From an uncultured Helicobacter sp. (GTDB lineage: Bacteria > Campylobacterota > Campylobacteria > Campylobacterales > Helicobacteraceae): DNA of 11,007 bases. The DNA lies in the NCBI GenBank assembly GCA_947179285.1, contig CAMXAV010000009.1:1-11007 (forward strand), written 5' to 3'. The notes under the pieces were generated by a model. It was not told the DNA's origin. It saw nothing but the letters and a program-made list of their open reading frames with translations, and ran no database searches. The position numbers were made by a program, and so were the translations under genes. Each line of letters starts with the position of its first letter. Position 1 is the first letter of the stretch. Below are positions 1 through 6,873 of this stretch, piece after piece.

Positions 1-1251
1 CGTTTGCATCGATTGTTGCACGGCGAGCTTATCGGCTTCGAGCCCCTCTTGGGTTTGTTTAATGTTTTCATTAATCGCAACCGTCATTGTGCCAATCTCA
101 TCATGCGATTTGGGCTTAACAAAGTTTGGCGGATTGGGAACTTTATGGTTAAGGTATTCAAAGAAATTCAACAGGAGAGACGAGAGAATATGCAAACGAG
201 AGATGATTTGCAGCCGCACAAAAACAAGCATTGCCAGCACGACAATCACGACAACGGCGATGTTGGCGATAACCATAGCGTATCGCAGCTTGATGATGGG
301 TTCGTTAATAGAGCTTTCGGGCGCAGAGATGATGAGCGTCCATGTCGCCAAATTGCCCCCAATGTGCATTGTCGCAACCGCCGTGTGGCTAAACTCGCCT
401 AACGAGTTGATATAGCTCGACAAGCCCTCGATTTGGTTTTCAATCATGTGCTTGAGCTCGTTCATCGTGGGGCTCTGGTTGACTTCGCGCAAAAACTTGC
501 CCAAAAACTCGCGCCGCCCATGCCCTGCGATTGTCGAATCTGTTGCGTACATGCCCTTGAAATCGCCCTTAAACACCGAGCGCGCAGGGTCTTGAAGAAT
601 CGCATTGACAGCCAACAAATCGACAAACACGCCAAGAACGCCGATGGTTGCGCCATTTTTGTCGAAAATGGGTTGGTTAATGCCCATGCCAAAATATTCT
701 TTATTATTAATTTTTTCCCAACTCGGGCTTCCAACGGTGGGTTGGCTCGTGCTAATGGCTCTTTGAACGCTCCCAAAATGCATGAGCGCCTCGTCTGCTT
801 GGATAATTTCTGCTTTATTAGTTTGCCCATCTTTGATTGCCAAAACCATAAAATCGCCGTTAGGCAGGCGATGCTTGGAATCGCGGATTTGGTCGTTCTT
901 GTATCGCGGGTCGTTGAGATAGACATAGCCAAAATCGCCCCACTGATTGCTAAGCAGCATATCAATGACATCATCGTCAAGAACGGCTTGTTCGCCCTTC
1001 CACACATTGCGCATGACATATTGCTTGCTCGCATTCACAGACGCATAGATTTCGTTGAAATAGCCGTTCACGAGGGCTGCCTCGCCCTCTGCGGCATTGA
1101 CAAGCATTTTTTCGGATTCTGTTGTTTGGATTGCAACCATCACCTGCGACACAACGAATGTTACGATAACCATACAAACCGCCAATATCGCCGCGAGTCC
1201 AACGGCTATCTTTGTGCCAATACCAAACGAATGCAACGAACCAAAACGCAT
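1..1251 (-). CDS. Methyl-accepting chemotaxis protein, N-terminal part (cut by window edge)
   Basis: The reading frame stays open for 417 codons from ATG at 1251-1249 to the left edge, with a purine-rich GAGGGGGA ribosome site just upstream. Visible in order: a short basic N-terminus, TM1 at about residues 13-40, a periplasmic region of about 280 residues, TM2 at about 322-348, then a HAMP-like segment with the typical DEIG at 384-387 and a heptad-like stretch. The periplasmic part carries the Cache signature EYFGMGINQPIFDKNGATIG followed by VLGVFVDL, so it is read as a dCache sensor. The methylation and kinase-control (CheA/CheW) hairpin must lie beyond the window. In this family, ligand binding in the periplasm controls the CheA kinase and thus flagellar direction. 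The ligand cannot be named: I do not see the complete amino-acid-binding dCache motif. It follows the redox operon on the same strand after a gap of about 100 bp and probably has its own promoter. Confidence 0.88.
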   Translation of the reverse strand, partial: MRFGSLHSFGIGTKIAVGLAAILAVCMVIVTFVVSQVMVAIQTTESEKMLVNAAEGEAALVNGYFNEIYASVNASKQYVMRNVWKGEQAVLDDDVIDMLLSNQWGDFGYVYLNDPRYKNDQIRDSKHRLPNGDFMVLAIKDGQTNKAEIIQADEALMHFGSVQRAISTSQPTVGSPSWEKINNKEYFGMGINQPIFDKNGATIGVLGVFVDLLAVNAILQDPARSVFKGDFKGMYATDSTIAGHGRREFLGKFLREVNQSPTMNELKHMIENQIEGLSSYINSLGEFSHTAVATMHIGGNLATWTLIISAPESSINEPIIKLRYAMVIANIAVVVIVVLAMLVFVRLQIISRLHILSSLLLNFFEYLNHKVPNPPNFVKPKSHDEIGTMTVAINENIKQTQEGLEADKLAVQQSMQT

Positions 1252-1319
1252 AAATCCCCCTCATCTCCTCGAACATTTGGGCACTCGACAGAGGTTTTGT
1301 TAGAGCTAAATAGCAAGAT

Positions 1320-1325
1320 TCTATA
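1320..1325 (-). promoter_or_regulatory. Possible -10 element of the chemoreceptor gene
   Basis: On the minus strand TATAGA (continuing AT) lies about 70 bp upstream of the chemoreceptor start, in the only intergenic space before it. No good -35 hexamer is seen, which is common for sigma-70 promoters in Campylobacterota. No clear sigma-28 or sigma-54 motif was found here. Confidence 0.3.
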
Positions 1326-1331
1326 TCATGA

Positions 1332-1368
1332 CGCCTTAGAAAAACATTAAAATGCTAGGAATAAGGCG
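1332..1368 (-). repeat. Inverted repeat overlapping the end of the CMD gene
   Basis: CGCCTTA (1332-1338) and TAAGGCG (1362-1368) are perfect 7-bp inverted arms separated by 23 bases. The right arm lies inside the last codons of the CMD gene. The loop contains a weaker CATT/AATG pairing followed, on the minus strand, by TTTTTC. It could be a weak terminator or attenuator between the redox operon and the chemoreceptor, but there is no proper U-run after the main stem. Confidence 0.3.
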
Positions 1369-2254
1369 CGAGTTCATCGATTGCGCCAAGCGCATTCAGG
1401 CTTCGCGGATAGCCGATATAGGGCACAAGCGCGGTAACGACAGAAACAAGCCGCGCTCTGTCGTTCCCGATGCGCAGATTGCCCGCAACATGCGCCCTCA
1501 CCTGCGCATCTGCGCCGCCCATCGAGAGGATATAGACAAAAGTCAGCAACTCCCTAAACTTTAAATCAAGCCCCGTTCTTGTATAGTAATCTCCAAAACA
1601 ATTTGCCGACAAAAACTGACGAATATGCTTAACATCTGCGGGCGCTGCCGCGTTGCCCTTGTCAATCGCCTCGCCAAAAAGCTTTCTTTGGGTTTCTAAG
1701 CCTTTATCGTGGCGATTTTCTCGTGTCGTTGTGGCTTGCGGGCTAAGTGGCAATGCGATTCCATTGGCTTTAAAAATCTCGTTGGTTGCGTTGATAAAAT
1801 CAATCGCCTTGCCCATTCCGACATAGGGTGTCGCCTGATAGACGACTTCTTTTATCATCACAGGCGAGACATTATTTTTGAGCGCCGCGCCGAGAATCGT
1901 TTGATACTCGCCAAGAGCCGGAATCGCCACGAGCGAAGCGAGGATAATTAAGAGCCTCTCTTGTAGATTCAAATTGGAATGTTGCAAGACATCATCGAAG
2001 GCAAAATTAGCATAATTGCTAAAAAACTCGGGGTCGGTTTGTGCAAGCGGCACGTGTGATATATCGACTTTGCCAAAGAGTGTCTCGAAAGTCTGCTGCG
2101 CTTTTTTGGTAAGTTTCATCGTCTGCTCCTTTGGTGATTTGAGTGTTTTTGCAAAGCTTTGCGCGCCAAAACCAAGCACGCTCAAGCCTCCTGCAATGGC
2201 GAGCGATTTTTTGATAAACTTGCGCCTTGAATGGTTCGTTATTTTGCGCTGCAT
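1355..2254 (-). CDS. Tat-exported tandem carboxymuconolactone decarboxylase (CMD)-family protein
   Basis: 299 residues. The N-terminus has a twin-arginine leader (SRRKFIK at residues 9-15, hydrophobic stretch to about 34, likely cleavage after SFA). Two CMD/AhpD-like helical repeats follow, at about 99-157 and 233-290. The second has the family pattern E235...GGADAQVRAH255 and ends with ALVPYIGYPRSLNAL. Neither repeat has the CxxC pair of AhpD, so alkylhydroperoxidase activity is not expected; the pattern is nearer to gamma-carboxymuconolactone decarboxylase, but the substrate is unknown. The chosen start (ATG 2254) has only TTGGAG upstream. Met46 is preceded by a better AAAGGAG with a 6-base gap and marks where non-exported relatives would begin. 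It is the last gene of the operon, 11 bases after mdaB. Family is sure; biochemical role is not. Confidence 0.87.
   Translation of the reverse strand: MQRKITNHSRRKFIKKSLAIAGGLSVLGFGAQSFAKTLKSPKEQTMKLTKKAQQTFETLFGKVDISHVPLAQTDPEFFSNYANFAFDDVLQHSNLNLQERLLIILASLVAIPALGEYQTILGAALKNNVSPVMIKEVVYQATPYVGMGKAIDFINATNEIFKANGIALPLSPQATTTRENRHDKGLETQRKLFGEAIDKGNAAAPADVKHIRQFLSANCFGDYYTRTGLDLKFRELLTFVYILSMGGADAQVRAHVAGNLRIGNDRARLVSVVTALVPYIGYPRSLNALGAIDELAPYS
2117..2132 (-). promoter_or_regulatory. Internal ribosome site and ATG within the CMD gene
   Basis: On the minus strand AAAGGAG (2126-2132), six bases, then ATG (2117-2119) encoding Met46, directly after the Tat leader. It matches the 16S anti-SD better than the upstream TTGGAG does. 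It could give a leaderless cytoplasmic form, or be a relic of the gene before it gained a leader. Confidence 0.6.
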
Positions 2255-2265
2255 TCTTGCTCCAA

Positions 2266-3006
2266 CTATCCAAGAACTTTGCGCAAATGCGCCTTGTAAT
2301 CGGCAATATATTTTTCAACTTGCGGATTCTTAACGACATCGTTGCACATAAAAGTAGGCAGAACTTGCATGCCCAAAAATTCATGCGCCTTGTGCAAATG
2401 AAAATAGACCATCTCGACACCCAAGCCTTCAAAGAATCCATTCTTATCGGTAAAAGCCTCAATCGGCGCATTCCATGTAACGCTCAACATGACCTTTTTG
2501 CCCTGCGACAACCCGCCGCTGCCATATTTTAGGCTATCGTCTTTGCGGCTGCGCCCATCGTTTTTAAACAACACACCAGCCCCTGCGATATAGACTTCAT
2601 CAATGTATTTTTTCACAATCCACGGCTCGCCCATCCACCAAGCGGGCAATTGATAGATTAGCACATCGCTCTTGGCAATCTTTTGTACCTCTTCTTGCAC
2701 ATCATAGCCCTTGTCGATGATTGTTTCAATCACAGAAAAGCCCATCGATTCTAGCGTCTCTTTTGCCACCGCTTGCAAAGTCGCACTTAACCTACCCTCT
2801 GAACCAGCAAATTTTTTTGCGCCGTTTAATAATAATGCCTGCATTTTAACTCCTTTTGTTTTTGATTGTTGCGCAAGGGCAAAAGCCCCTACGTCTGCCA
2901 AGCCCGCCACAGCGGCAATTTTTGCCGTTGTTTTGAGAAAATCTCTGCGGCTAGAATCATGTGCAGAAGATTCTAAGCCAACAGATTGCCTTTTCTTTGT
3001 TTTCAC
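2266..3006 (-). CDS. mdaB: Tat-exported MdaB-like NAD(P)H quinone reductase (flavodoxin fold)
   Basis: 246 residues starting at a GTG (3006-3004) that overlaps the TGA of the acetyltransferase (GTGA); GAGGAG lies 8 bases upstream. A Tat leader ([12 protein letters not shown], residues 18-29; likely cleavage after ALA45) precedes a complete MdaB domain that begins at Met55. The domain shows [46 protein letters not shown] and a C-terminal KAHLRKV, all closely resembling Helicobacter MdaB as I remember it. MdaB is known as a flavin-dependent two-electron quinone reductase that protects against oxidative stress and is normally cytoplasmic. A Tat leader would allow export folded with flavin bound. 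What supplies the reductant outside the cytoplasm is unknown. Met55 also has a strong ribosome site of its own (AAAAGGAG). The gene symbol is by family resemblance; a second, cytosolic mdaB may exist elsewhere. Confidence 0.88.
   Translation of the reverse strand: MKTKKRQSVGLESSAHDSSRRDFLKTTAKIAAVAGLADVGAFALAQQSKTKGVKMQALLLNGAKKFAGSEGRLSATLQAVAKETLESMGFSVIETIIDKGYDVQEEVQKIAKSDVLIYQLPAWWMGEPWIVKKYIDEVYIAGAGVLFKNDGRSRKDDSLKYGSGGLSQGKKVMLSVTWNAPIEAFTDKNGFFEGLGVEMVYFHLHKAHEFLGMQVLPTFMCNDVVKNPQVEKYIADYKAHLRKVLG
2842..2857 (-). promoter_or_regulatory. Internal ribosome site and ATG within mdaB
   Basis: On the minus strand AAAAGGAG (2850-2857), TTAAA, ATG (2842-2844) encoding Met55. Its AAGGAGTTAAAATG is identical to the internal site of the aldo/keto reductase at 9333-9346. 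The upstream start is only a GTG, so this site may be at least as strong. Confidence 0.62.
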
Positions 3007-3626
3007 TTCTTTTTCTCCTCGACTTCTAGCTGCTTAATCACCCTCGCAGGGTTGCCCGCAACAATCACATTGGGCGGAACATCTTTTGTAACGACACTAC
3101 CCGCCGCAATCACCGAATTTTCGCCAATCGTTACGCCCGGGCAAACGGTAACATTAATGCCAATCCATACCCTATCGCCTATCACAATCGGCTTGCAAAA
3201 AGTCGCTTGACGATTATAAGGGTTAAAGTCATGGTTAATCGTTGTTAGACAAACTTTGGGCGCGATAAACACATCATCGCCAATCGTGATTCCACCTCTG
3301 TCCATAAATGTGCAAGCCTGATTCATAAAGAAGTTTTTGCCCACGCGGATATTGCGCCCAAAATCGACATAAAAGGGCGGGATTACCCAACTGCCTTCAT
3401 CGAGCTTTTTTCCAATGATTTTGCCAAAAAGCTTGCGCACTTTCTTAGGGCTATGCGCGCCCGAATTAAGCTCGTGTGTGAGCGCCGTTGTGCGCAAGAT
3501 AATCTCGCGAATCTTCGGAAACTCCTTATCGTTCATATCGACAAGCTCGCCTGCCAAATCGCGCGTGAAAATATCACGATTTGTCGTTGGTGCTGGTGTG
3601 CTTCTGGGTGAAAATTGTGTTGCCAT
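3003..3626 (-). CDS. Sugar O-acetyltransferase-like left-handed beta-helix (hexapeptide) acetyltransferase
   Basis: 207 residues, ATG at 3626. Its AAAGGAG sits in the last codons of the cupin gene, whose TAA ends two bases before this ATG, so translation is probably coupled. An N-terminal helical segment (about 17-75, with RDLAGELVD, typical of maltose/galactoside/NodL acetyltransferases) is followed by hexapeptide repeats (about 85-195: [52 protein letters not shown]). The catalytic histidine of the family is probably H132 in TTINHDF. Such enzymes transfer acetyl from acetyl-CoA to a hydroxyl group. The acceptor here is not known. It is the only gene of the operon without an export leader; it has instead a short Pro/Ser/Thr-rich N-terminus, so it should be cytoplasmic. 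It overlaps the start of mdaB. Confidence 0.88.
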   Translation of the reverse strand: MATQFSPRSTPAPTTNRDIFTRDLAGELVDMNDKEFPKIREIILRTTALTHELNSGAHSPKKVRKLFGKIIGKKLDEGSWVIPPFYVDFGRNIRVGKNFFMNQACTFMDRGGITIGDDVFIAPKVCLTTINHDFNPYNRQATFCKPIVIGDRVWIGINVTVCPGVTIGENSVIAAGSVVTKDVPPNVIVAGNPARVIKQLEVEEKKK

Positions 3627-3628
3627 TT

Positions 3629-4144
3629 TTACTCCTTTGCTTGTTTTTCTGCTGCTTGGACATAGGTTTTATATTCCTCATCACTTAAAAGCTTGAGCCA
3701 TGTAACATTCTTGCCGTCTTTCTCGTGTGTAATCGCGATATGCTCGCCGATTTCTTTGGTCCCCGCGCCATGCCAATGCTCGACATCAGGCGGGCAGAGC
3801 ACAGTATCGCCCGGCTTTGCGATTTGGGCGATTCCGTCCTTTGTGCCCGTATAAATGCTGCCTTGCGTAACGAGCAGCGTTTGCCCCGCTGGGTGCGTGT
3901 GCCACGCCGTGCGCGCGCCTTTTTCAAACCGCACCAACGCGCCGCCAAACGGACGATAACTATCGCTCTTAAACAGCATTTTCACATTCACTTCGCCACT
4001 GAAGATTTTAGAATCTCCCTTGAAGCCTCCCAAGCTTCCACTTTTAACCACTTCTTGCTTTTGCATTTGTGCTAACTCCTTTGCGATTCCAAGATTGACG
4101 CAACTTAACGCGCCAACTAAAGCCAAACTTACGATTTTTTGCAT
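3629..4144 (-). CDS. Secreted single-domain cupin protein
   Basis: 171 residues with a Sec signal peptide ([15 protein letters not shown]..., probable cleavage after GIA21). Cupin motif 1 appears as [13 protein letters not shown] with H82, H84 and Gln88 in the place often held by Glu. Motif 2 appears as [16 protein letters not shown] with H123. These would form the usual 3-His metal site. The sequence resembles the small quercetinase/YhaK-like or (R)-mandelonitrile-lyase-type cupins found beside CMD and aldo/keto reductase genes, usually cytosolic and about 130-145 residues long. The extra length here is the leader. ATG at 4144 has AAAAGGAG. Met27, directly after the leader, has its own AAAGGAG nine bases upstream. 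It lies 17 bases after the SDR gene and two bases before the acetyltransferase. The reaction is unknown. Confidence 0.88.
   Translation of the reverse strand: MQKIVSLALVGALSCVNLGIAKELAQMQKQEVVKSGSLGGFKGDSKIFSGEVNVKMLFKSDSYRPFGGALVRFEKGARTAWHTHPAGQTLLVTQGSIYTGTKDGIAQIAKPGDTVLCPPDVEHWHGAGTKEIGEHIAITHEKDGKNVTWLKLLSDEEYKTYVQAAEKQAKE
4064..4082 (-). promoter_or_regulatory. Internal ribosome site and ATG within the cupin gene
   Basis: On the minus strand AAAGGAG (4076-4082), nine bases, ATG (4064-4066) encoding Met27, five residues after the predicted signal-peptide cleavage. Same arrangement as in four other leader-bearing genes of this window. Confidence 0.55.
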
Positions 4145-4161
4145 TTTTTCTCCTTTTGCAT

Positions 4162-4887
4162 TTATAGGGGTTTATTGATTCCCAAGCTTTGGCGAATGCC
4201 AAAATCTGGTGTCGTGCAAAGCCGCACAATCAAATCGGCAATGCTCTTGCGCGAGATTCTCGCGCTAGGGTTCTTAAACGGCTCGCCCTTTTGCGTGAGC
4301 TCGTAATCAATCTCGTCAGCGTTGCTAAACCATTGCGCGCGAATGAGCGTATAGTCGAGGTTTGATGCCTCGATGACGCGCACCTCTTCGCGATGTGGCG
4401 CGATATAGCTCGCAATGCGCGCAAGCTCGGAATCGGGAATCTCCTGATATTGCCCATTATACACGCCAAACGAGGTAATCCAAACGAGCCGCTTCAGCCC
4501 CGCTGCTTGCATCGATTCGATGATGGCGCTCGCCATTTGCGGCGTGTTTTTGCCATACAAATTTGCATACACGACATGCACGCCGCCCATCGCGTTTGTG
4601 AGCGCGACTTTGTCTGTCGCATCGCCCTCCACGACCTCTACGCGGGGGCTCTTGAGGTGCTCTAGCCGCTTGGCATTGCGCAAGAAAAGCTTGAGATTCA
4701 CATCGGTTTTTTGCAAAAACATCGCTATCGCCTCTTTTGCGACACTCCCGTTCGCGCCGATGATTAGCACCGTTGTTGCGCCCGTTGCGCCTTTTTGCGG
4801 CGCTGGGTTCTGCGCCAAAAGCGGGATAGCGCCCAACCACAGCGCGCCAAAAAGGGCGAGTATATGCAGAAATGTTTTGCGGCTCAT
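4162..4887 (-). CDS. Sec-leader NAD(P)-binding atypical SDR / NmrA-like protein
   Basis: 241 residues, first gene of the operon; ATG at 4887 with AAGGAG seven bases upstream. Residues 1-26 form a Sec-type signal peptide (MSRKTFLHILALFGALWLGA, cleavage near LLA). The mature part begins with a Rossmann dinucleotide loop, VLIIGANGSVAKEA (about 40-53), and continues with LFLRN, VVEGDATDK, VHVVYANLYG, LVWITSFGVYNG and TLIRAQWFSN, as in NAD(P)H-binding extended/atypical SDRs of the NmrA/YwnB type. A Sec route delivers unfolded protein, and no free NAD(P)H is expected in the periplasm, so this is an odd localisation. It may be membrane-anchored by an uncleaved leader, or bind another ligand. Unlike its neighbours it shows no internal ribosome site plus ATG at the domain boundary. 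Function not assigned. Confidence 0.83.
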   Translation of the reverse strand: MSRKTFLHILALFGALWLGAIPLLAQNPAPQKGATGATTVLIIGANGSVAKEAIAMFLQKTDVNLKLFLRNAKRLEHLKSPRVEVVEGDATDKVALTNAMGGVHVVYANLYGKNTPQMASAIIESMQAAGLKRLVWITSFGVYNGQYQEIPDSELARIASYIAPHREEVRVIEASNLDYTLIRAQWFSNADEIDYELTQKGEPFKNPSARISRKSIADLIVRLCTTPDFGIRQSLGINKPL

Positions 4888-4910
4888 CGTTGCTCCTTGT
4901 CAAAATAGCA

Positions 4911-4941
4911 ATTATATGGTATGATACCTAGTATCAGTCAA
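4911..4941 (-). promoter_or_regulatory. Sigma-70-type promoter of the redox operon, 19-bp spacer
   Basis: On the minus strand TTGACT (-35, 4936-4941), 19 bases, TATAAT (-10, 4911-4916), then about 23 bases to the SDR start. A good -35 box is unusual in Campylobacterota, and a 19-bp spacer is longer than the 17-bp optimum, as in MerR-controlled promoters. The -35 side (GCAAAAGCCCTTGACT) and -10 side (TATAATTGCTATT) recur almost unchanged at 8700-8749. Confidence 0.75.
4918..4936. promoter_or_regulatory. Palindromic operator candidate inside the promoter spacer
   Basis: TGATAC-CTA-GTATCA (4922-4936) is a perfect 6+6 bp dyad lying between the -35 and -10. An overlapping dyad GGTAT-G-ATACC occupies 4918-4928. 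A repressor or a MerR-type twisting activator could bind here. No regulator gene is present in the window. Confidence 0.6.
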
Positions 4942-5041
4942 GGGCTTTTGCGCTTTTTTGTGGCGAATCTCAAAAATTTATTTTTCCGCCCAAATGCCGC
5001 TGTGCCAGCGATTCTGTGCCATTCTTGCCTTTTTATTCTAC

Positions 5042-5060
5042 AAAAAAAGCTTTTTTTTTT
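5042..5060. repeat. A7-GC-T10 tract upstream of the paralogue-pair promoter
   Basis: Seven A, GC, then ten T; the first 16 bases form a perfect palindrome. The last two T overlap the proposed -35 hexamer (5059-5064). Homopolymer T tracts next to promoters are known length-variable switches in Helicobacter (for example at sabA), so this may be a slip-prone or UP-element-like tract. Confidence 0.55.
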
Positions 5061-5087
5061 GGACAATAACCGATATGATGATATAAC
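5059..5087 (+). promoter_or_regulatory. Promoter of the tandem paralogue pair
   Basis: TTGGAC (5059-5064), 17 bases, TATAAC (5082-5087), followed 16 bases later by the ATG at 5104 with GAGGAGGG between. The spacing is optimal and the region upstream is AT-rich. The alternative TATGAT (5074-5079) is too close to the -35. Confidence 0.55.
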
Positions 5088-5103
5088 ACTAAGAGGAGGG
5101 AAT

Positions 5104-5757
5104 ATGAATCCAATCAACACGAGCGGCTATCAAGCCGCAAAGGCGAACGCAGCAATGTTGGGGGCACGAGTCGTGAGCTATACCGAGACAGAGGATATGG
5201 TGATGACGACCATTACAAACGATTCCAAGCAAAAAGAGTTTGCGAGTGTCGGTGAGTATGCCAAGTATTTGGGCGAGCAATACGGAATCAACCAAGCGGC
5301 AAAAAGCATTGGCGGCGTTCCAACGACAATCAATGTCCCAAGCCATGTCTTGCAACAGGCGTTTAATGACCCAGAGGCGCGCGAGTGGCTCGAGGAGAAT
5401 CTCAAAATCTTGCAACAACCCGCCAAGAAGCCGATGTTTGGGGAGTTTGTGAGCTTGAGCTACACCATTGATAGCGTTGGCTCGATTACGACAATGGCTG
5501 TCAGCACAAACGACCCAGACGGCAGCATTGCGCGCACAAACGCGAAGCGCAAGCAAGAAGAGGCGCGCGAGAAAGAGCGGCTCGAACAAGAGCGAATCGA
5601 GGCGAAGAAAGAGGAAGAGAAGCGGCTCGAGGAATTGCGCGAGAAAGGCGACAATGGGCAGATTCAGGTAACTATCAGCGGGGAGAGCGCAAAGGCTGTG
5701 CAAGCGGGGCTCGCAAGCGCCTTGCAAAGCGGAATCGCGCTCGATGTGAAGATGTAG
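5104..5757 (+). CDS. Unknown protein with charged coiled coil, paralogue A
   Basis: 217 residues from ATG 5104, which has a strong GAGGAGGG. The frame is open further upstream to an ATG at 4921, but that stretch crosses the promoter and T tract and has no ribosome site. No signal peptide or membrane segment. In order: polar N-terminus (MNPINTSGYQAAKANAAM); a conserved block at about 46-103 (VGEYAKYLGEQYGIN, then INVPSHVLQQAFNDPE and REWLEENL); a beta-rich part ending in NDPDG; a Glu/Lys/Arg-rich coiled coil at about 144-182; and a C-terminal SGESAKAVQAGLASALQSGI tail. I do not recognise the family. The DPE/WLEENL block recalls small Gram-positive DUF families (perhaps DUF6033), but that is only an impression. 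It is followed after 9 bases by a paralogue, so the two are co-expressed and may form a hetero-oligomer. Confidence 0.8.
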   Translation: MNPINTSGYQAAKANAAMLGARVVSYTETEDMVMTTITNDSKQKEFASVGEYAKYLGEQYGINQAAKSIGGVPTTINVPSHVLQQAFNDPEAREWLEENLKILQQPAKKPMFGEFVSLSYTIDSVGSITTMAVSTNDPDGSIARTNAKRKQEEAREKERLEQERIEAKKEEEKRLEELREKGDNGQIQVTISGESAKAVQAGLASALQSGIALDVKM

Positions 5758-5766
5758 GAGGCGCAA

Positions 5767-6414
5767 ATGGCAATCGAGGCAACAAATCACATTGCGGCAA
5801 ATGTCGCGCTCACTGCGACACAGGCTGGCGCGAGCAACAAGCCGCAGGCGAAGTTTGAGAATGTGCAGGATTATGCGAAATATTTGGGCGAGAGGTATGG
5901 CGTCAATCGCGCTAACAAGACGATTGAGGGGATTCCCGCGTCTATCGATGTTTCGCCCGCGTTTTTGCAAAAGGCGCTCGATGACCCCGAGAAAATGCAG
6001 TGGCTCGAGGAGAATCTCGAGGCGATGCAGTCGCTAAACACATCGATGTTTGCGGGGACGCTCACGTATGTGGGGTATAGCATCGATGCCGATGGCAATA
6101 TGGTGATGATGAGCAGCGGCAGCAGCGACCCTGACGGCAAGATTGCCGCAGCGAACGCGAAGAGGAAGCGAGAGGAAAAGAAAGAGCAAGAGCGGCTCGA
6201 ACAAAAGCGGCTTGAAGAAAAGAGAGAGGAGGAGAAGCGGCTCGAGGAAATGAGGCAGCGCGCAGAATCGGGGCAAGAGCCAACGATAAAGGCTGTCGCG
6301 GAGGCTATCGGCGGCAGCTTTCAGTTTAGCCTAAGCGGAGACAACGCGAAGGCATTGCAGCTTGGGCTCGCAAGCGCCTTGCAGAGCGGAATTGCGATTG
6401 ATACGAAGGCATAG
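5767..6414 (+). CDS. Unknown protein with charged coiled coil, paralogue B
   Basis: 215 residues; ATG at 5767, with GGAGG overlapping the end of paralogue A (TAGGAGGCGCAA). It is co-linear with paralogue A: VQDYAKYLGERYGVN, then DVSPAFLQKALDDPE and QWLEENLEAM, a beta-rich part ending SSDPDG, an E/K/R-rich coiled coil (EKKEQERLEQKRLEEKREEE), and a C-terminal SGDNAKALQLGLASALQSGI. B has about 20 extra residues (TIKAVAEAIGGSFQF) between coiled coil and tail, and a different N-terminus. DNA identity is highest at the WLEENL codons and the tail, fitting a tandem duplication or gene conversion. No leader, no membrane segment. Function unknown; a structural, adaptor or secreted-effector role is possible but unsupported. 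Confidence 0.8.
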   Translation: MAIEATNHIAANVALTATQAGASNKPQAKFENVQDYAKYLGERYGVNRANKTIEGIPASIDVSPAFLQKALDDPEKMQWLEENLEAMQSLNTSMFAGTLTYVGYSIDADGNMVMMSSGSSDPDGKIAAANAKRKREEKKEQERLEQKRLEEKREEEKRLEEMRQRAESGQEPTIKAVAEAIGGSFQFSLSGDNAKALQLGLASALQSGIAIDTKA

Positions 6415-6424
6415 GGGCAGCTTG

Positions 6425-6453
6425 GCTTGGAATCTTGCCTTGAGATTCCAAGC
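6425..6453. terminator. Perfect hairpin between convergent genes (possible bidirectional terminator)
   Basis: GCTTGGAATCT and AGATTCCAAGC form an 11-bp perfect stem with a 7-base loop. It sits 10 bases after paralogue B and directly abuts the TAA of the MmcQ/YjbR gene. No U-run follows on either strand, so it may act with low efficiency or protect the 3' ends. Confidence 0.6.
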
Positions 6454-6828
6454 TTAGGCGAGCGCATAGCTTTCGTCTAAAAATTGATAGAGTTGTTTGA
6501 GTGGCAATGTCTTGCCCGTGAGCAAAATGCTAATCCAATGTTTCTTGTTCATGTGCCATGCCTTGAAGCAAAACTCATTATCGACAAATGCCAAGACATC
6601 TTGCGGGTCGAGCTTGAGATTGATTATCTCGACATCGCCCGATTCTTTTAAGCCGAGCTTGGTTTTGTCAACAACCAAAAAAGCCGCGTACCATTTCTTG
6701 CTTTCTTTCTTGCGCAAAACGGCGTTTTTTGGAAATTTCTGCCATAAAAATTCGAGCTCATCGCCATATTTTTCTTTCGCATACGCACAAAGTTCTTGGG
6801 CATTTTTGCTCACAAAAACATCGTTCAT
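6454..6828 (-). CDS. MmcQ/YjbR family protein
   Basis: 124 residues, close to the usual size of the family (DUF419). Recognised by the order PKNAVLRKKESKKWYAAFLV, then LKLDPQDVLAFVDN, then FKAWHMNKKHWISI and LPLKQLYQFLDESYAL. Members have a small fold resembling CyaY, with proposed but poorly proven DNA binding; the physiological role is unclear. ATG at 6828 has AAAAGGAG seven bases upstream. It is third in line after the arginase-like and PhzF-like genes, 45 bases after the latter. A TACAAT at 6861-6866 on the minus strand could provide a promoter of its own. The stop codon touches the convergent hairpin. Confidence 0.88.
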   Translation of the reverse strand: MNDVFVSKNAQELCAYAKEKYGDELEFLWQKFPKNAVLRKKESKKWYAAFLVVDKTKLGLKESGDVEIINLKLDPQDVLAFVDNEFCFKAWHMNKKHWISILLTGKTLPLKQLYQFLDESYALA

Positions 6829-6873
6829 TTGATACTCCTTTTAAAGAATCTCGCCCACATATTGTAACGATTT

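Noticed and set aside
977..1276. Minus-strand frame starting MFEEMRGIYAFW
   Set aside because: It is the neighbouring frame of the chemoreceptor; the frame from ATG 1251 carries the membrane segment and stays open to the window edge.
433..1350. Long plus-strand open frame over the chemoreceptor
   Set aside because: It lies opposite the minus-strand chemoreceptor, whose frame has a ribosome site, two membrane segments, Cache and HAMP motifs. The plus-strand product has no recognisable domain.
4921..5103. N-terminal extension of paralogue A from ATG 4921
   Set aside because: It would cross the T10 tract and promoter, lacks a ribosome site, and is AT-rich unlike the gene; ATG 5104 has a strong GAGGAGGG.
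5089..5970. 293-codon minus-strand frame opposite the paralogue pair
   Set aside because: Its Leu/Arg-rich product is the mirror of Glu/Lys/Arg-rich coiled-coil codons; no ribosome site or domain.
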